The notes: generated by a model from the letters alone, not told the origin. DNA of 64,000 nucleotides from Hygrocybe punicea (GCA_963556145.1 OY744462.1:5642001-5706000), one strand, 5' to 3'; counted from the stretch's first letter, positions 34,801-46,216 are shown. Numbers and translations: made by a program.

Positions 34801-36152
34801 TCCTGCTAAAGATGTCAGCAAATTCATGATACTCTTCTGGGAGGTTGGGAAGGTCCATGGAGGGTTTGGAGGGTTCCGGAGGACCATAGCTTGCAGAGCA
34901 TCCAGTGGCATTAGGTAACCGGACTTCCATGCAGAAGACCTGAGTTCCCAGGACTTTGCAACCACATAGAAAGGCTTGACCGCTGATGAAGGAAATGTCA
35001 GGCTTTGAAGCTGAAGGTGAGGGAGGATCGGGTGGAGTAGGCGGAGTAGGTGGAGTAGACAGAGGGGATGGAGGCCATACTGGAGGGTCCAGAAGTGGTG
35101 CCTCAATAGGCACTGGAGTTGACAGGCGCAGAATTGGAAGAATGGAATTTGATGCTATGCTCAACCCAGTCAATCAATGGATTGTATTTGGCGAACCAGC
35201 TATATCCAAGAACTGTGGAGACAGATGGATCCAACGGAGTGACCAAAAATTCTAAAATTAGAATTTCACCAGTAGGGAAACAGACAGAAATAGGTACTGT
35301 GCATGACCCACTACTGGGTCACACTAAATGTTTTGGTGTCATTCTCCTACAACTTCAAAGATATTCATAAATTATCTTTTCAAGGTGATAGACATTTGTC
35401 TCAGGAAGATATCTATATAATTTGAATGACAGTTACAAGGCTAAAAATCCTGCAGGAGTGAGAATAGAACAGAAGTGTCCATTTTTGACCCTGACCAGGA
35501 AGTTGGTCATATCGGCTATGCTGTAAGATACAGTAACATTTCAACCTTATGCTGCAGTAAAATATATTCTACTGTATCTCTTCTTATGTATGAAATCCAA
35601 ATTTATAGTTCCATTAATGCAAACTATGGTACTTGATGCCTTTCAAGTTCAACTACCTGTGTTTATATGCAAGTGGGCACTTGTTGGAAAGAATGACAGT
35701 TGTGCATAATCTTCTTATGAGTTGTAACTATCATTATTGTGGCCATATCATAGATAGACATATGATTAATCATAGCCAACTGCAATTGAAGACAGCAACA
35801 ACATGCTGGATGCAACATTTGACATTGACCAGGTACCTGGCATGACCAAGTACCTGACTGCACACAATACAGATTTGTCGATGATTCCGCCATAGGAACC
35901 ATCAAACAAGCAGAGACGTTTCAGAGCAGTAGGGAAAACAGGGAGATCGTGAAGGGAGCAGAATTCTGGATCAATGAAACAATGCGTCGATCCACAATCA
36001 ACAAGGGTAATGACAAGGATAGAGGAATGATAAAGGGAAATTGTTAAGGAATCGTTAGAGAGAGCGGATGTGTTGAGTTTTACTTCCGGGAGCACACAGT
36101 CAGGTTCAACGCAGCCTACATCCTGTGCCAGAGTATGCAAACTGCTCTCCAT
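31855..36152 (-). pseudogene. Gypsy-B (chromovirus) protease-RT-RNase H-integrase-chromodomain, lightly broken
   Basis: Reading on the minus strand: protease LVDCGSTHCFIDPEF (about 36000, active DCG instead of DSG), MITE insertion at 35298-35849, and the rest of the pol leader. RT follows with LRLCVDFRGLNHITKKD and YLDD (34266-34277), then RNase H (LVEMDASNYAVASIL, DTHDKELLAI, VITDHKNLEYF). Integrase has an HHCC finger (HNHPTAGHFGQNK, CKSCTTCARSK) and intact catalytic acids SMDF, TSDRG, QTE (32980-32650). A GPF module and a C-terminal chromodomain (EFEISKILDSK, LVHWEGYEGTDEETSW, 32058-31890) end the polyprotein. Damage includes TGA for CGA (FSRKKNG near 34603; SEAQRHYQ near 32366), a TGG to TGA near 34415, and single-base frame losses near 34350 and 33540. 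The chromodomain suggests targeting to heterochromatin. Confidence 0.88.
35298..35849. mobile_element. Inverted-repeat MITE (552 bp) in the protease of Gypsy-B
   Basis: Flanked by GTAC on both sides (35294-35297 and 35850-35853); outside it the protease frame resumes (CAVRY / PISVCFPTGEI). Left end TGTGCATGACCCACTACTGG and inverted right end TTGGTCATGCCAGGTACCTGG are similar over about 38 bp but imperfect. AT-rich interior, no frame of interest. Superfamily not assigned. Confidence 0.6.
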
Positions 36153-36315
36153 TTTTCCAACTCCATTGGAGAATCGGAACTAGAGATGGGGGGTGCGGAG
36201 GAAGTAGAGGCAGCACGAGCGGCAACTCAAGAAGACGTATACTTGGCTTTGGTACAATCCTTGGCCATGTGTCCTGCTCCTCCACATATAATGCAGAGTT
36301 TGTTGTTGATGCAGT
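36153..36315 (-). pseudogene. Gypsy-B gag zinc knuckle, left half of split gag
   Basis: The minus strand reads CIICGGAGHMAKDC (36293-36252), a C-x2-C-x4-H-x4-C nucleocapsid knuckle. Upstream of it the frame stops at the Gypsy-A insertion and resumes at 55677 (KPTECQCR). GCAG at 36312-36315 and GCGG at 55673-55676 are the target duplication. Confidence 0.85.
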
Positions 36316-37149
36316 GATATGCAGTCTCTCCCTTTGAGCATGGAATCTCTCATATGGTCAATCCTAGTTTCCCTACAACTCTTCCACGACCCGCATACGA
36401 GCGAGATATAAGTGCACCATGCACGACCTGCGCGAATTACACCAATCTACGCACGCATGGCTTCAACATCTTTGCTGTATCTTAACCGAGCAACCTGGTC
36501 TCAATACGCTGAAACCACCATTAAACATGTCCTATACATTCAGACACCGAGTCCAATACCAAAAATGTAATTCATCTGGTTTATCTTCGTCTTTTTGCCG
36601 ACTTTCATGTGATATTCGCCGTTATTTCAAATCCTTTGCCATTCCGTTACCATTTCATCGTTTTCATGCAATATCTCACCGCGTTTCTATTTCACTCGTC
36701 CACCCTTAAACCCCTATCCTCTAAAGTATAAAAAATGTCCTGTAGTAGAAAATAAACGAAGAACCCAGTTCTCCCCTCTCCACCAGTTTGCATCTTAAGT
36801 TTAAAGATCCAGTCATTCCTAATTTCCTACTCAAATCTGCGTCTTTTCTCATTGCGTACTCTCCACTATCATGACCTAAGTCGTAGCGTAGAACCCTCAT
36901 CTCATAGCATCATCACTGCATATTGCACTGTCATCTAGGACACCCAGCTAAGCCTTCCAATTCTTGTTTATCACTGCATTGCGATATCGTGTTATCTCAC
37001 GACTCTTCGCGTTTGTTTATTTGATCGCGCATATTCTCGCACATTATTGCATTATTGTTGGGAGTGTCCCAAGTCCCATTCGCACCTTTGCGATGTTTTC
37101 ATCTTTTATTACCTCTTTATCTGGGGTCATAGACATGGAAACCGTATCA
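36316..37149 (+). repeat. 5' LTR of Gypsy-A (834 bp)
   Basis: Uninterrupted copy. It matches the split 3' LTR segment by segment, which proves the insert boundaries there. Differences from the 3' LTR are nearly all CG versus TG or CA. TATAAAAAATG lies at about 36727-36737. Confidence 0.9.
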
Positions 37150-37154
37150 TTTTC

Positions 37155-37171
37155 TGGAGCCCACCACGAGG
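37155..37171 (+). promoter_or_regulatory. tRNA primer-binding site of Gypsy-A
   Basis: TGGAGCCCACCACGAGG, five bases after the LTR end. Same site as in Gypsy-F and element D. The tRNA was not identified. Confidence 0.75.
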
Positions 37172-37279
37172 GGACTTAAAATCTAAATTACTCCTTCGAC
37201 TAACACGTCTAGTTCGAGCACCATAGCTACCAACAGATATCATACTTGTAGCTCAGTACAGTGTCAAGTGCAACAACGT

Positions 37280-40200
37280 GCGACGACCTCTTGAAATACC
37301 CCTGACTTTGACAGCGATCTTGACGAACTCACCGAAAGTTCCTCCGATTCTGAACATGATACCTCACATCGATTTTGTTCTCATTCACCTCGCACACCTC
37401 TTGATTTTCATGATTCTCCACGCGATTACAATCCACAATCTCCCACACCAGCTAGCGGTTCTTTATCTCGACACACTTCCAACCCCTCTTCCGGTCCACT
37501 TTCTAACTTACCATCCACATCCACTCTCAATTCTTCTATTCCTATTCTACCGAGCACCCTCTCATCATCTACCTCATCGTGTCCACCGATGCCACCACCC
37601 GCAGCTCAAAAAATGGCAACACCACCGCAAATGCCCACCCGCAGTCATAATACCGCTCCCAGCTTCTTGCCGGAGCACCCACGCGAACTTCACTGATACT
37701 TTGATGAGCTCGAGGCCCAATTCGATTCGTGCGCAATAGCCAACACTGTCGACAAAAAGAGATATGCGTTGTGCTATCTCGACATAGACACCGCCGAACT
37801 TTGGGAATCGCTCGACAAGTACTTGCCGGCATCGACTTACAAAGAGTTCACAAAGGCTGTGTATAAGCTTTATCCTGGTTCGGAAGATGAGAGGAAATGG
37901 TCCGTATCGGATATGGAGAAGCTCATTGAGAAACAACATCAGTTGGGAATCGCAAACATCATAGAGCTTGGTGCTTATCATTGCACATTCCTCACTATCA
38001 TGAAATTTCTCTGTAAAAAGAATCGTATCTCTGAAGCTGAGCAAAGTTGCTGTAGATGCGGGTTCGGGGTGGCTTCGGAACAATAAAGAAATAAATAAAG
38101 ATCCTAACCTGTGGGTGTCAGCGTAGAAGTGACGGTGGATAAGTCAGTGTCGGGGATAATAGTAAAGAAAGGGAATATAAGTAAAATATCAAGCCGCCGT
38201 GTAAAACTGGACTAATAACAACAAACCCAGCGATGAACAGACTGAAAATGGATAAATGACGATGAACCCGACGATGTCGGGTACGGCGGGTCGGGTCGGG
38301 TCGGGTCAGAAACGATGAACAAATAACGAGAACAATGATAAAGACAATGAAATGAACTATAATAATCTAAGGGTCTACGAGGACGAGCATTTGAAGTGAT
38401 TAAAATGATTCTGACTATGAGGGAAATGGGGACTAATGGTATCTTTTTTTTGTATGGTCGTTGGGGACCATTTTTATAGTACATGTGTGTGTAGCTACTT
38501 TCGGACATGTCTACTTCGGCCGATAGAAACTACAAAGAAAAGATGAAATGGAGATGTGGAAAGGGGGGTTGCAATGCAACGAAGACAAGAAAATGGAGGG
38601 GAAAACGAATATGCAAGGAAAGATCTAGAAAGTCCTACATATCTCCGAAAGGATGAGGGGATGCACAAATAAAGTAAATCTGAAGTCGGGGATTGACTCT
38701 GATGAGATCCATCTTCTAGAATTGGAACTCCGAGGTGTTTGAGGCTGCCGGATCTGGTCCGAAAGCGGCTGTGACAAAGCGGCATGTGTCGGGTTACATC
38801 GGTCACGTCGGGTCACATCACGTCACGTCATGTCGGGTTGCGTCGGGTTACGTTGGGTTCGAATGCGAGTCGAATAGAGGCATCGGGTTCGTCTGGATTC
38901 GTGATATATCGAGGATACGGACTCAGAGGGACGTCGACCCTCTACATCGCACGTACATTCGCAGGTTTCAAATGTGTCTCTGGACGCGCGTCACACAGTG
39001 ACTACAGCTGAAGCTACCTGATCACTTTCCCGATGACCCCTATCCGCTACATGAAATCCAAGTGGCAGCGCAGTTCATTCTTCATGGTACCAGTCCCACA
39101 AATGCACCTAGGGAAGGTAAACCAATGTCTGCAACCTCTTGCGAGTCTTCTTCAATCAAATGGGACGAGGTGACACTCATCGTCGATACTGTGATCCAAG
39201 TGGTCAATAAAATTATGGAACCACACACATGTAAAAACTCTTCTCCTATGCCCCCTGCGAAAACGACACTGTCCGAGACAGCGACAAATGGCAATTGCCA
39301 CTTCTGCAACCAACCCGGTCACTTTAGGCCAAACTGCCTGGATGTGATTGAATATATCAATACTGGACACATCAGAGAGAATATTGACAAGAAAATTGTT
39401 CTACCCTCTGGTGCTTTCTGCCCACGTCAAATACCCAGCAATTCTATGAAGGAGCGCATTGATGAATGGCATCATCGCAATCCTGGTCAATTAGCTTCGA
39501 CGCAACAAACCAATACCAACAATGTCAGTCAAATGATGTATAGCATATCTCCTGATGTTCACACCAACGTCCTGGCATCGGCGATGAGCTCTAATGACTT
39601 GCGCATTGAGGAACTGGAGCGCAAACCTTTTGCGCTTAAAAAGGTAAAATTTGACGGTGTAGAGATTTCTCGTCAGCGCAAACCCATCCCGTCTACCACC
39701 AGTTTACCTCGTCCATGCGCTCAGCCTGTGCATGATCAATCAACCGTACAACAAGCCCCTTTGCCTGCGACACCCGCTCCTACCGCAGATCCACCCATCC
39801 ATCCCTTCGCATCCACACTGGAAACCACATACCGCCCGCCACACAAACGCAATTTTGCAGGTCCACCCCTGAAACAATCTAAGGACAAAGAACCCGCGTA
39901 TTGCACTCAAGCCCCTATCCAGGACTCTAAGATTATTAGTGAGGTTTACTCATGCTCTATGGCGGCTCCCTGTGTCATGCTCACACCAATGGAACTGTTC
40001 TCAATTTCTCCGGACTGTCGTTCCAAACTTCGTGATGATATTATGCCCAAGCGAGTCCAGCCTCCTGGCGCATCGCTGGTAAAAGTTAACATCTTCACTG
40101 AGGACCCACTTCCTTTTGCGTCATGCGAGAACACTTGTGAAAACGCTTTCGCCAAGGCACAACCCATCATTGTTCCGGACCCCTATGAGACCTACCTCAT

Positions 40201-40660
40201 GAGTCTCTTGCCAGGTGAAATTCCTGAAATCCTTACCATCACAAAAGAATCACACACTCTACACACCGTTGATTTACTCGTCGATGGACAAGAACAAGTT
40301 GGTAGCATCATTGACCCTGGTTCGCAAATTGTTGCAATGTTGGAAGACGTCTGTCATCAGTTTAGTCTCCCCTACGACCTGGCAATTTGTCTCAATATGC
40401 AGTCGGCGAATGGTTCGATTGATCAGTCCCTGGGTCTCGCACAGAATGTTCCTTGTAAAATTGGCGACATCACACATTTCCTTCAGATGCATGTCATCCG
40501 TGACCCTGCATACCATATTCTCCTGGGACAACTGTTCGACATACTTATGGAAAGCGTTGTCACGAATTACCGCAATGAAGACCAGACGATCATGATACGT
40601 GATCCAAATTTGAACAGATCGGCGACAATTCCAACATATCCTAGAAACGAAGTGCGATGA
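37280..40660 (+). pseudogene. Gypsy-A gag and protease, split by a solo LTR
   Basis: An acidic, Ser/Pro-rich leader without a clear ATG runs from about 37280 (DFDSDLDELTESSSDSEHD), and a Met at 37589 starts MPPPAAQKMATPP. The gag core (YFDELEAQFDSCAIAN, LPASTYKEFTKAVYKLYPGS) is cut by the solo LTR at 38051 and resumes RTYIRRFQMCLWTRVTQ. The knuckle CHFCNQPGHFRPNC is at 39297-39338. The aspartic protease region (about 40260-40600) has SIIDPGSQIV, LAICLNMQSANGSID and AYHILLGQLFD. Only two stops occur, both TGA for Arg CGA (37694 and 38999). The ORF ends TGA at 40658-40660, overlapping the pol ATG. Confidence 0.85.
38051..38946 (-). repeat. Solo LTR, L family (896 bp), in gag of Gypsy-A
   Basis: Minus-orientation copy of the 21983 LTR, flanked by TTGC (38047-38050) and TCGC (38947-38950). 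Removing it and one duplication joins AEQS to RTYIRR in frame. TTTTTATAGTAC near 38471 is the promoter-like core read in reverse. Confidence 0.9.
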
Positions 40661-41748
40661 CGTGGCGTACCCTTACACTCGTCCTTGGTTTTTATCAACA
40701 AGGGGAATTGAGTGCACTAGATGACGGAGACATCGCGCTAGTAATAGTGCATGATGAACATACCAACGCTACGTACATTGAATCTTATACCCATCTAGTG
40801 GACTCGTCATCTTCGTCTACAGTTCCCCATGTCTATCTTTCCACCTGCGATTTTCCTAATGGTTCCCCATCTACTCCAGTATGCTCAACTTCTGTTTCTC
40901 CTTCGTCGCCAGATCCCTCATCGTCCTTTTCCTATTCAGCTTCATCTGCGTCTCCTACTACTCTATCAGATGACTTCGCTAGCGTTTTCACCGCTCAAAA
41001 GAAAGTCTACAAGCCGGTCACTCACAAGGTCAAGCCTATCATCGCTGAACTCCCTGACAAATTCCATATAATATGCAAAATCACTGGCGATCCGCTCGCT
41101 GAACTTTCTACCCTCAATCCGAATCCTCCACCTTTCGTCCCCACAGACCACTACACGCAGGAACGTTGCGATGCATTTGACAAAGTTCACAAAGGCGACT
41201 TCCTCTGGCCGGCTGAGTGCACACTAATGCATGACTTTATATGCAAACAAGAGAAAGGTTTCATGTGGACTGACAACGAGCGTGGAAGATTTTGCACTGA
41301 TTTCTTTCCACCCGTCGAGTTCCCCATATTACCGCACACTCCCTGGGTCCAGCGCAACATTCTTATTCCTCCTGGTATCTATGAGGAAGTTTGCAATATT
41401 ATTCACCGTAAAATTGAAGCCAAAGTCTATGAACCCTCGAACTCCTCCTATCGCTCACTTTGGTTTACGGTTCTGAAGAAAGGTGGTAAAACGCTTTGCA
41501 TTGTTCACAGTCTCGAACCTCTTAATGCAGTGACCATCGCACATTCTGGTGTACCTCCTATCCGAGAACACATGGCTGAACAGTTTGCTGGCTGATCCTG
41601 TGGCGCCTGCTTTGATTTATATGTTGGGTACAATGAGCGACCTATTGCTGAGTCTTCGCATGACTACACCACTTTCCAGATGCCTTTCGGAGCATTGTGA
41701 CTAGGCAATGACATGGGTGTCCTGAGGCCAACCTGTACCCGGACCCGC

Positions 41749-43505
41749 TGGAGTGGTCCCAAGGGACCTCTCGGGATCGGGGACAGAATCGCACAGAAAG
41801 GTCTGGGTGGATGGGATAGAGAACTGTCTACTACATCCGGAACTGGCTACTGACTAAGGTCCAGGTCACGTGACATGACAGGCACCACTACTACAAGTGC
41901 CCCTCCTCTCTGTAGCGATGCCCTCGTCGCTAACAAAAGAGGAAAACAAAACAAAACAAAAAAACAAAAAAACAAAAAGCAAAAAACAAGAAAGGAAAGA
42001 AAAAGGCAAAACAGCGACCAGAGAAACAAGAAGGGCCTAGTCTACTCCATGGGGGTCTAAGAACGAGGAGCCCTGCACCGGGTGAGAAGGAAACTGGGAT
42101 AATGTGCTAAAAAATGGGAAAATGGTGGTGGAATGGGGAAAGGGACGCGGAAAAAGACGGCACGGAGTCAGTGAATGGGTCGTTGGCCATGGGTCGACGC
42201 GGGGGGATGTGGGGCCGCCATACGATGCGTGGGCAGGGCCATGAACACGTCCGTTTGGGGTACGGCCATCGTAGTACGTCGTGTGGGTGGGGCAATGGGG
42301 GATGTGACCTTGGGGCGTGGTGGACGGATTTGCGTCCCTGGGTACGCGGTTGGGGGGGCCGTATCGCGTGGGTAGGTCGTCGTGGGGGTGCGTAGACGTG
42401 TGGGGATTGGGACGTGGGGTCGCGCGTGTGTAGACGGGGTATGGAGGAGCGGGGTGTGCCGTTCGCGCTGGGATGGGCTGTGGACGCGCGGGGGTGGTCG
42501 ATGGTGCTGGGAACGGGCGTGTGGGGCCGTGAAACGAGTCGGCGTGGTGCTCGCAGGTGCGCGTATGCCCAGTTCGTCGTTTGGTCACGCTGGGTGGGGC
42601 CGGACGCGTCGTTCACGTGGGCATGGGCCGTTGGGGCCGTGCTGGTGTTGTACGCGCGAGAAAGTCGACACGGGCGTGTTGCGCTGGGCCCATGGGATCG
42701 AGGAAACAGGTGCCGACGCGGGCGAGGTGTGCCAGTCGACTTGGTGACGTGGCAGTTGGGCGACGCGGTAAGGGATGGTTGGGGGTGGAAACGGAGAGGG
42801 TGAGGACGAGGGAAGTGGTGACGGGGCGGCTCGTAGGGTTGCTGTATGAACACGGGGGTGCCGTGAGTGTCTGCGTGTTGAGTAGCGTACCTGTGGGAGT
42901 CCGAATGTAAAATGGGAGGTCGAAGACGGGGACGGTGAGGTCGAGGGCGCGTCTTGCTGCGCGACGGCGTTGTTGGATTCGTCGTCCGGCTCGGCAGCCT
43001 CGTGGGGGTCTTGTAAGGAGCGTGGGGTGCCGTGGTTGGGCGTGGTTGGTTGGGTTTTTGGTGGGCGAAGCTGGTGACGTGGCTGCACGAGGTGGCTGTG
43101 CGGAATAGTGAGGATGGGCAAAAAGTCGTGAAGATGGTCGCGGGGCGTGTAGCAGTACGCGGACGAAGTACTTGGGCCTTCGGAGGCTGTTTTTTGTAGT
43201 GTTTTGCATAGGGTTGCTGCGTGGAATCGCGCGGGTGGGCTCTCGTGAGGGTTCTCTGTTCTCGAAAATCTTGCTCTGTGCTCGAAAAGGATCTGTGCGT
43301 GCGGAATGTGGTGGTCTCCGGTGGCTGCGTGGGTCGAATCGCGCTCTCATCACCACGATGGAGTGGTCCCGAGGGACCTCTCGGGATCGGGGACGGAATC
43401 GCACGGAAAGGTCTGGGTGGATGGGATAGAGAACTGTCTACTACATCCGGAACTGGCTACTGACTAAGGTCCAGGTCACGTGACATGACAGGCACCACTA
43501 CTACA
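41749..43505 (-). mobile_element. T1: small non-autonomous LTR element with 147 bp LTRs
   Basis: Direct repeats 41749-41895 and 43359-43505 (147 bp each, TGGAGTGGTCCC...CACTACTACA) are flanked by CCGC (41745-41748 and 43506-43509). Read on the minus strand the LTR is TGTAGTAG...CACTCCA. A primer site follows three bases after it (TGGTGATGAGAGCGCGATTC, from 43355 down), and a polypurine tract GAGGAGGGGCACT precedes the other LTR. The interior has Pro/Arg-rich frames only. The LTR itself carries the near-palindrome TGGTCCCGAGGGACC. Confidence 0.88.
42613..43404 (-). CDS. Proline/arginine-rich ORF of T1, function unknown
   Basis: 263 codons without a stop, beginning MRFRPRSREVPRDHSIVVMR inside the LTR and primer-site region. 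Composition is Pro, Arg, Ser and Thr with no recognised domain. A similar ORF opens at the same relative point in T2 (45242). Open frames of this length also arise by chance in GC-rich repeats, and overlapping frames are open on both strands, so coding status is doubtful. Confidence 0.3.
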   Translation of the reverse strand: MRFRPRSREVPRDHSIVVMRARFDPRSHRRPPHSARTDPFRAQSKIFENREPSREPTRAIPRSNPMQNTTKNSLRRPKYFVRVLLHAPRPSSRLFAHPHYSAQPPRAATSPASPTKNPTNHAQPRHPTLLTRPPRGCRAGRRIQQRRRAARRALDLTVPVFDLPFYIRTPTGTLLNTQTLTAPPCSYSNPTSRPVTTSLVLTLSVSTPNHPLPRRPTATSPSRLAHLARVGTCFLDPMGPAQHARVDFLARTTPARPQRPMPT

Positions 43506-43807
43506 CCGCTCCAACCCGTACCCGTCTACCCACGGGTCTTTTTTCAGTGGGTAGATGGCGGGTAGCGGGGCGGGTCGGGTACAGGTATTGACCCATGCAG
43601 GAAACCCGGCAGGTTCCAACCCACATCTACCTCGCGTTGCTGACATGCACGTCAATTGACGTGGCGCTGTGCAAACGTGAGGAGTGGGGGGGCTGGGAAC
43701 CATGCGACGGGTTGGGTTCTCGTGGGCGAGAGACCCTCGCCCATCGTATCTGTCTCCTCGTGCCCCACACCATCTCCCATTCTCCCCTCCCTCTCATCCT
43801 CCTCCGT

Positions 43808-44172
43808 CATGGGATAATGGACTGATGAACCTCCTACTACATCAGGAACTGCCTACTGACTAAGTGTGAAGTCACGTGACATGCCAGGCACCACTACTAC
43901 AGCGGTCCCACAACACCTGACCATTTGACGCCCACACAGGCCCCAAAGCCCATGCCCATGCAACAGAACGTGCCCAAACGTGCCCCAGACCCTGTTCCCC
44001 CCCCAAGTACATGCCCACATGTGCCAACAATCACGATGCCACTGTCCAGACGCTGCAACTGCAAATGCCAAGGCTAAATGGCATTGAAATGCAGGCTGAT
44101 GCGTATGCCATCTCACACCTTTCCAAGTGATTCCATCCCCAATTCTGTGAGGTCCCTCGGACCCACTCCACT
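43808..44172. repeat. T-family solo LTR cut in two by a small inversion
   Basis: 43808-43901 is the 3' half of a T LTR on the plus strand (ending CACTACTACA). 44110-44172 is the 5' half on the minus strand (TGGAGTGGGTCCGAGGGACC). The 200 bp between them matches the 29300 element in the opposite orientation to its surroundings. One inversion with a breakpoint inside a solo LTR explains all three facts. Confidence 0.65.
44110..44172 (-). repeat. 5' half of the inverted T-family LTR
   Basis: Reads TGGAGTGGGTCCGAGGGACC then TGGAAAGGTGTGAG on the minus strand. It is the missing half of the fragment at 43808-43901. Confidence 0.65.
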
Positions 44173-45241
44173 GTGGTCTGGGACGTGTTTGAATGCATTT
44201 TCTTGCACGGGCATGGGGTTTGGGGCCGGGGTGGGACTTGAGATGCGTTCGGACACGTTTTGTAGTGGGGACGGTGTGTTTGGGGCTGACGTGGGGGTGT
44301 GATGTGTCTCCCGTTGGGTTTTGGGCACGGGGGCTCATGTTGGGGCACTATTTGACGACAGGGCGTTGTGCAATGCAGTTGCTGTTGCTTCTTGCAGTGG
44401 GTGTGTAGTGTCATGCTGGGACATGGTTTCACGCGAGGATGGGGCCATTTGGCAGGGGGTTGGTGTTGTGTTGCCACGGAAGTGGTGGCTATCGGCGTCA
44501 TCTGTGTTGTTGTGGATGCGTGCGTGCGTGGGGCAGCCTGTGGGGGCATGGATGCATTGCTGGGTGTCGTTGTTGACACTGGTATTTGTGTTGAGAATTC
44601 CCATGAAGCTGTGTGGCTCTGTTTGGGCCAGTACCTGCAGGTATACCAAGACCCACGGTCATGGGTACGGGTTTTGCCCGGGTCCAAAAAAGGTAACCCA
44701 TACCCATACCTGGCAGTACCTGTACCCACAACCCATGCGGGTTACCTGTACCCGTGTCATTGCCTAATTGCAACTTGTTACTCTACCTATGGGATGGACA
44801 AATTCTGTCCCAATATTCCACGACGACATTACTTTCATCCTGCAACCCGAGATCCCGCAGTGGACCATACCTTACATCGACGATGTCCCAGTCAAAGGCC
44901 CTAAATTGTCCTATCTCTTACACGATGGCGCGTACAAAACTATTGCCGCAAATCCAGGTATTTGCCGCTTCATCTGGGAACATTTCACTACACTTAATCG
45001 CATTGTTCAGTGCATGAAATACTGTGGGGGAACTTTTTCTGCCTACAAGTCTACCCTTTGCGCTCCTGAAATCACAGTAGTAGGCCCTCACTGCACAACA
45101 AACGGTGTAGTAGTTGTGCCTGGTCAGTCACGTGATCAGGTTCCCATGGTTTGACCTAGTTAGTAGCCTTCCAGATGTAGTAGTCAGTCCATCCTTCCTA
45201 TCCAGTCGACCTTTCCCTCGAGTCCTGTGTGAGCCCCCGGA

Positions 45242-46216
45242 GTGGTACCTCGGTACCACTCCAACGTGGTGATGAGAGTGTTATTCGACCCACGCATCTC
45301 TTTTTCTCATGGTTTTCCCACTTCTTCCATTTTTTCTCGCGAGACAGCTTTTTCCGGCCTCACCACCCCCCGAATCTTCACTTTCCCTAGACCCAGCTAT
45401 GTCCACACGACCCCCCGCAACTTCGTTCGACGTTCCGGAGCCCCGCGTTCCCCATCAGGATCCCACATAGCCTGCTACTGTGAGTTTTGGACAATCCAAC
45501 GAAAATCGCAGCGCCGCCGCATGGACCCCCGTTTCTCGTCACCCCCACCCCTACACGGACCCATTCGACTCCCCGCACACTCGTTCCACTGGCCAGGACC
45601 CCCTGTTCCCCTCCATTGTGCCAAACGAACCCCCACCGTCGTTTCCGGACACCCGAGCCACGCACTACGTCACCATCGCGTGGCCCCGTTCCACCAGCAC
45701 AACCGGCCCCAGACCAACTCACCAAACTCGCGGCCCACCCCCCAGAGCACCCTGTGTCTCGTTAACGCCCAAAACGAGCCCCCAACGCCGTTTTTGGTCA
45801 CACCACGGATCTTCCACGTCTTCCCCGTTGGACCCCCGTTCTTTCGTGTACCCCAGCTCAAAGGGCATTCGTTTGAGCTCCGGACCCTCGTCCGACTCCC
45901 TAGAGGCCTCCCGTTCACCGTCGTCACCCCGAACGAGCCGTCCCTGGCGTTTCATACCCACCCAACGCCCAACACGCACCGTGCCACGTCATCACTTTCG
46001 ACCCCGTTTTTTCGTGTAACCAAGCTCCACCCGCATTCACCCACCCACGTTCCACACGCCAGAGCCCCCGTTGCGCTCCGTTACCCCAAACGAGACCACC
46101 CCACGCTGTCTCAAACGAGCCACACCGCCATCTTTGGTGGACCAACACCACGCTCCCCATTGCGTCGACTTACGCGGCCCCATGCCCACTCGTCAAGCCC
46201 GCGGCCGACCCATTAA
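45242..46216 (+). CDS. Proline-rich ORF of T2, function unknown
   Basis: 324 codons starting inside the 5' LTR (MVPRYHSNVVMRVLFDPR), the same place as in T1 (IVVMRARFDPRS). Strongly Pro/Thr/Arg/His-rich with imperfect repeats of about 50 residues (FFRVPQLK..., FFRVTKLH...). No domain. The shared start across T1 and T2 is the only evidence that it is translated. Confidence 0.35.
   Translation: MVPRYHSNVVMRVLFDPRISFSHGFPTSSIFSRETAFSGLTTPRIFTFPRPSYVHTTPRNFVRRSGAPRSPSGSHIACYCEFWTIQRKSQRRRMDPRFSSPPPLHGPIRLPAHSFHWPGPPVPLHCAKRTPTVVSGHPSHALRHHRVAPFHQHNRPQTNSPNSRPTPQSTLCLVNAQNEPPTPFLVTPRIFHVFPVGPPFFRVPQLKGHSFELRTLVRLPRGLPFTVVTPNEPSLAFHTHPTPNTHRATSSLSTPFFRVTKLHPHSPTHVPHARAPVALRYPKRDHPTLSQTSHTAIFGGPTPRSPLRRLTRPHAHSSSPRPTH

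Larger units (their letters stand above)
41702..44766. mobile_element. hAT element (3.1 kb) in the RT of Gypsy-A, itself carrying T1
   Basis: Ends TAGGCAATGACATGGGTG and inverted TAGGCAATGACACGGGTA, flanked by ATTGTGAC (41694-41701) and ATTGCAAC (44767-44774). Ancestral ATTGCGAC restores GALRLVTLPMGW. It is a reverse-orientation relative of the 29300 element. The interior holds T1, a palindrome (43630-43682) and an LTR cut by a small inversion (43808-44172). Confidence 0.9.

Noticed and set aside
35298..35849. Helitron insertion
   Set aside because: No TC...CTRR ends with an A/T target; instead GTAC is duplicated and the ends are inverted repeats.
41940..42010. AAAACAAAAC tract as a poly-A retrogene tail
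   Set aside because: It lies inside T1 next to its polypurine tract and has no retrogene upstream.
42107..43121. Several overlapping Pro/Arg-rich ORFs on both strands
   Set aside because: Overlapping open frames in GC-rich repeat DNA; only the frame starting at the LTR-primer region is shared between T1 and T2, and even that is doubtful.
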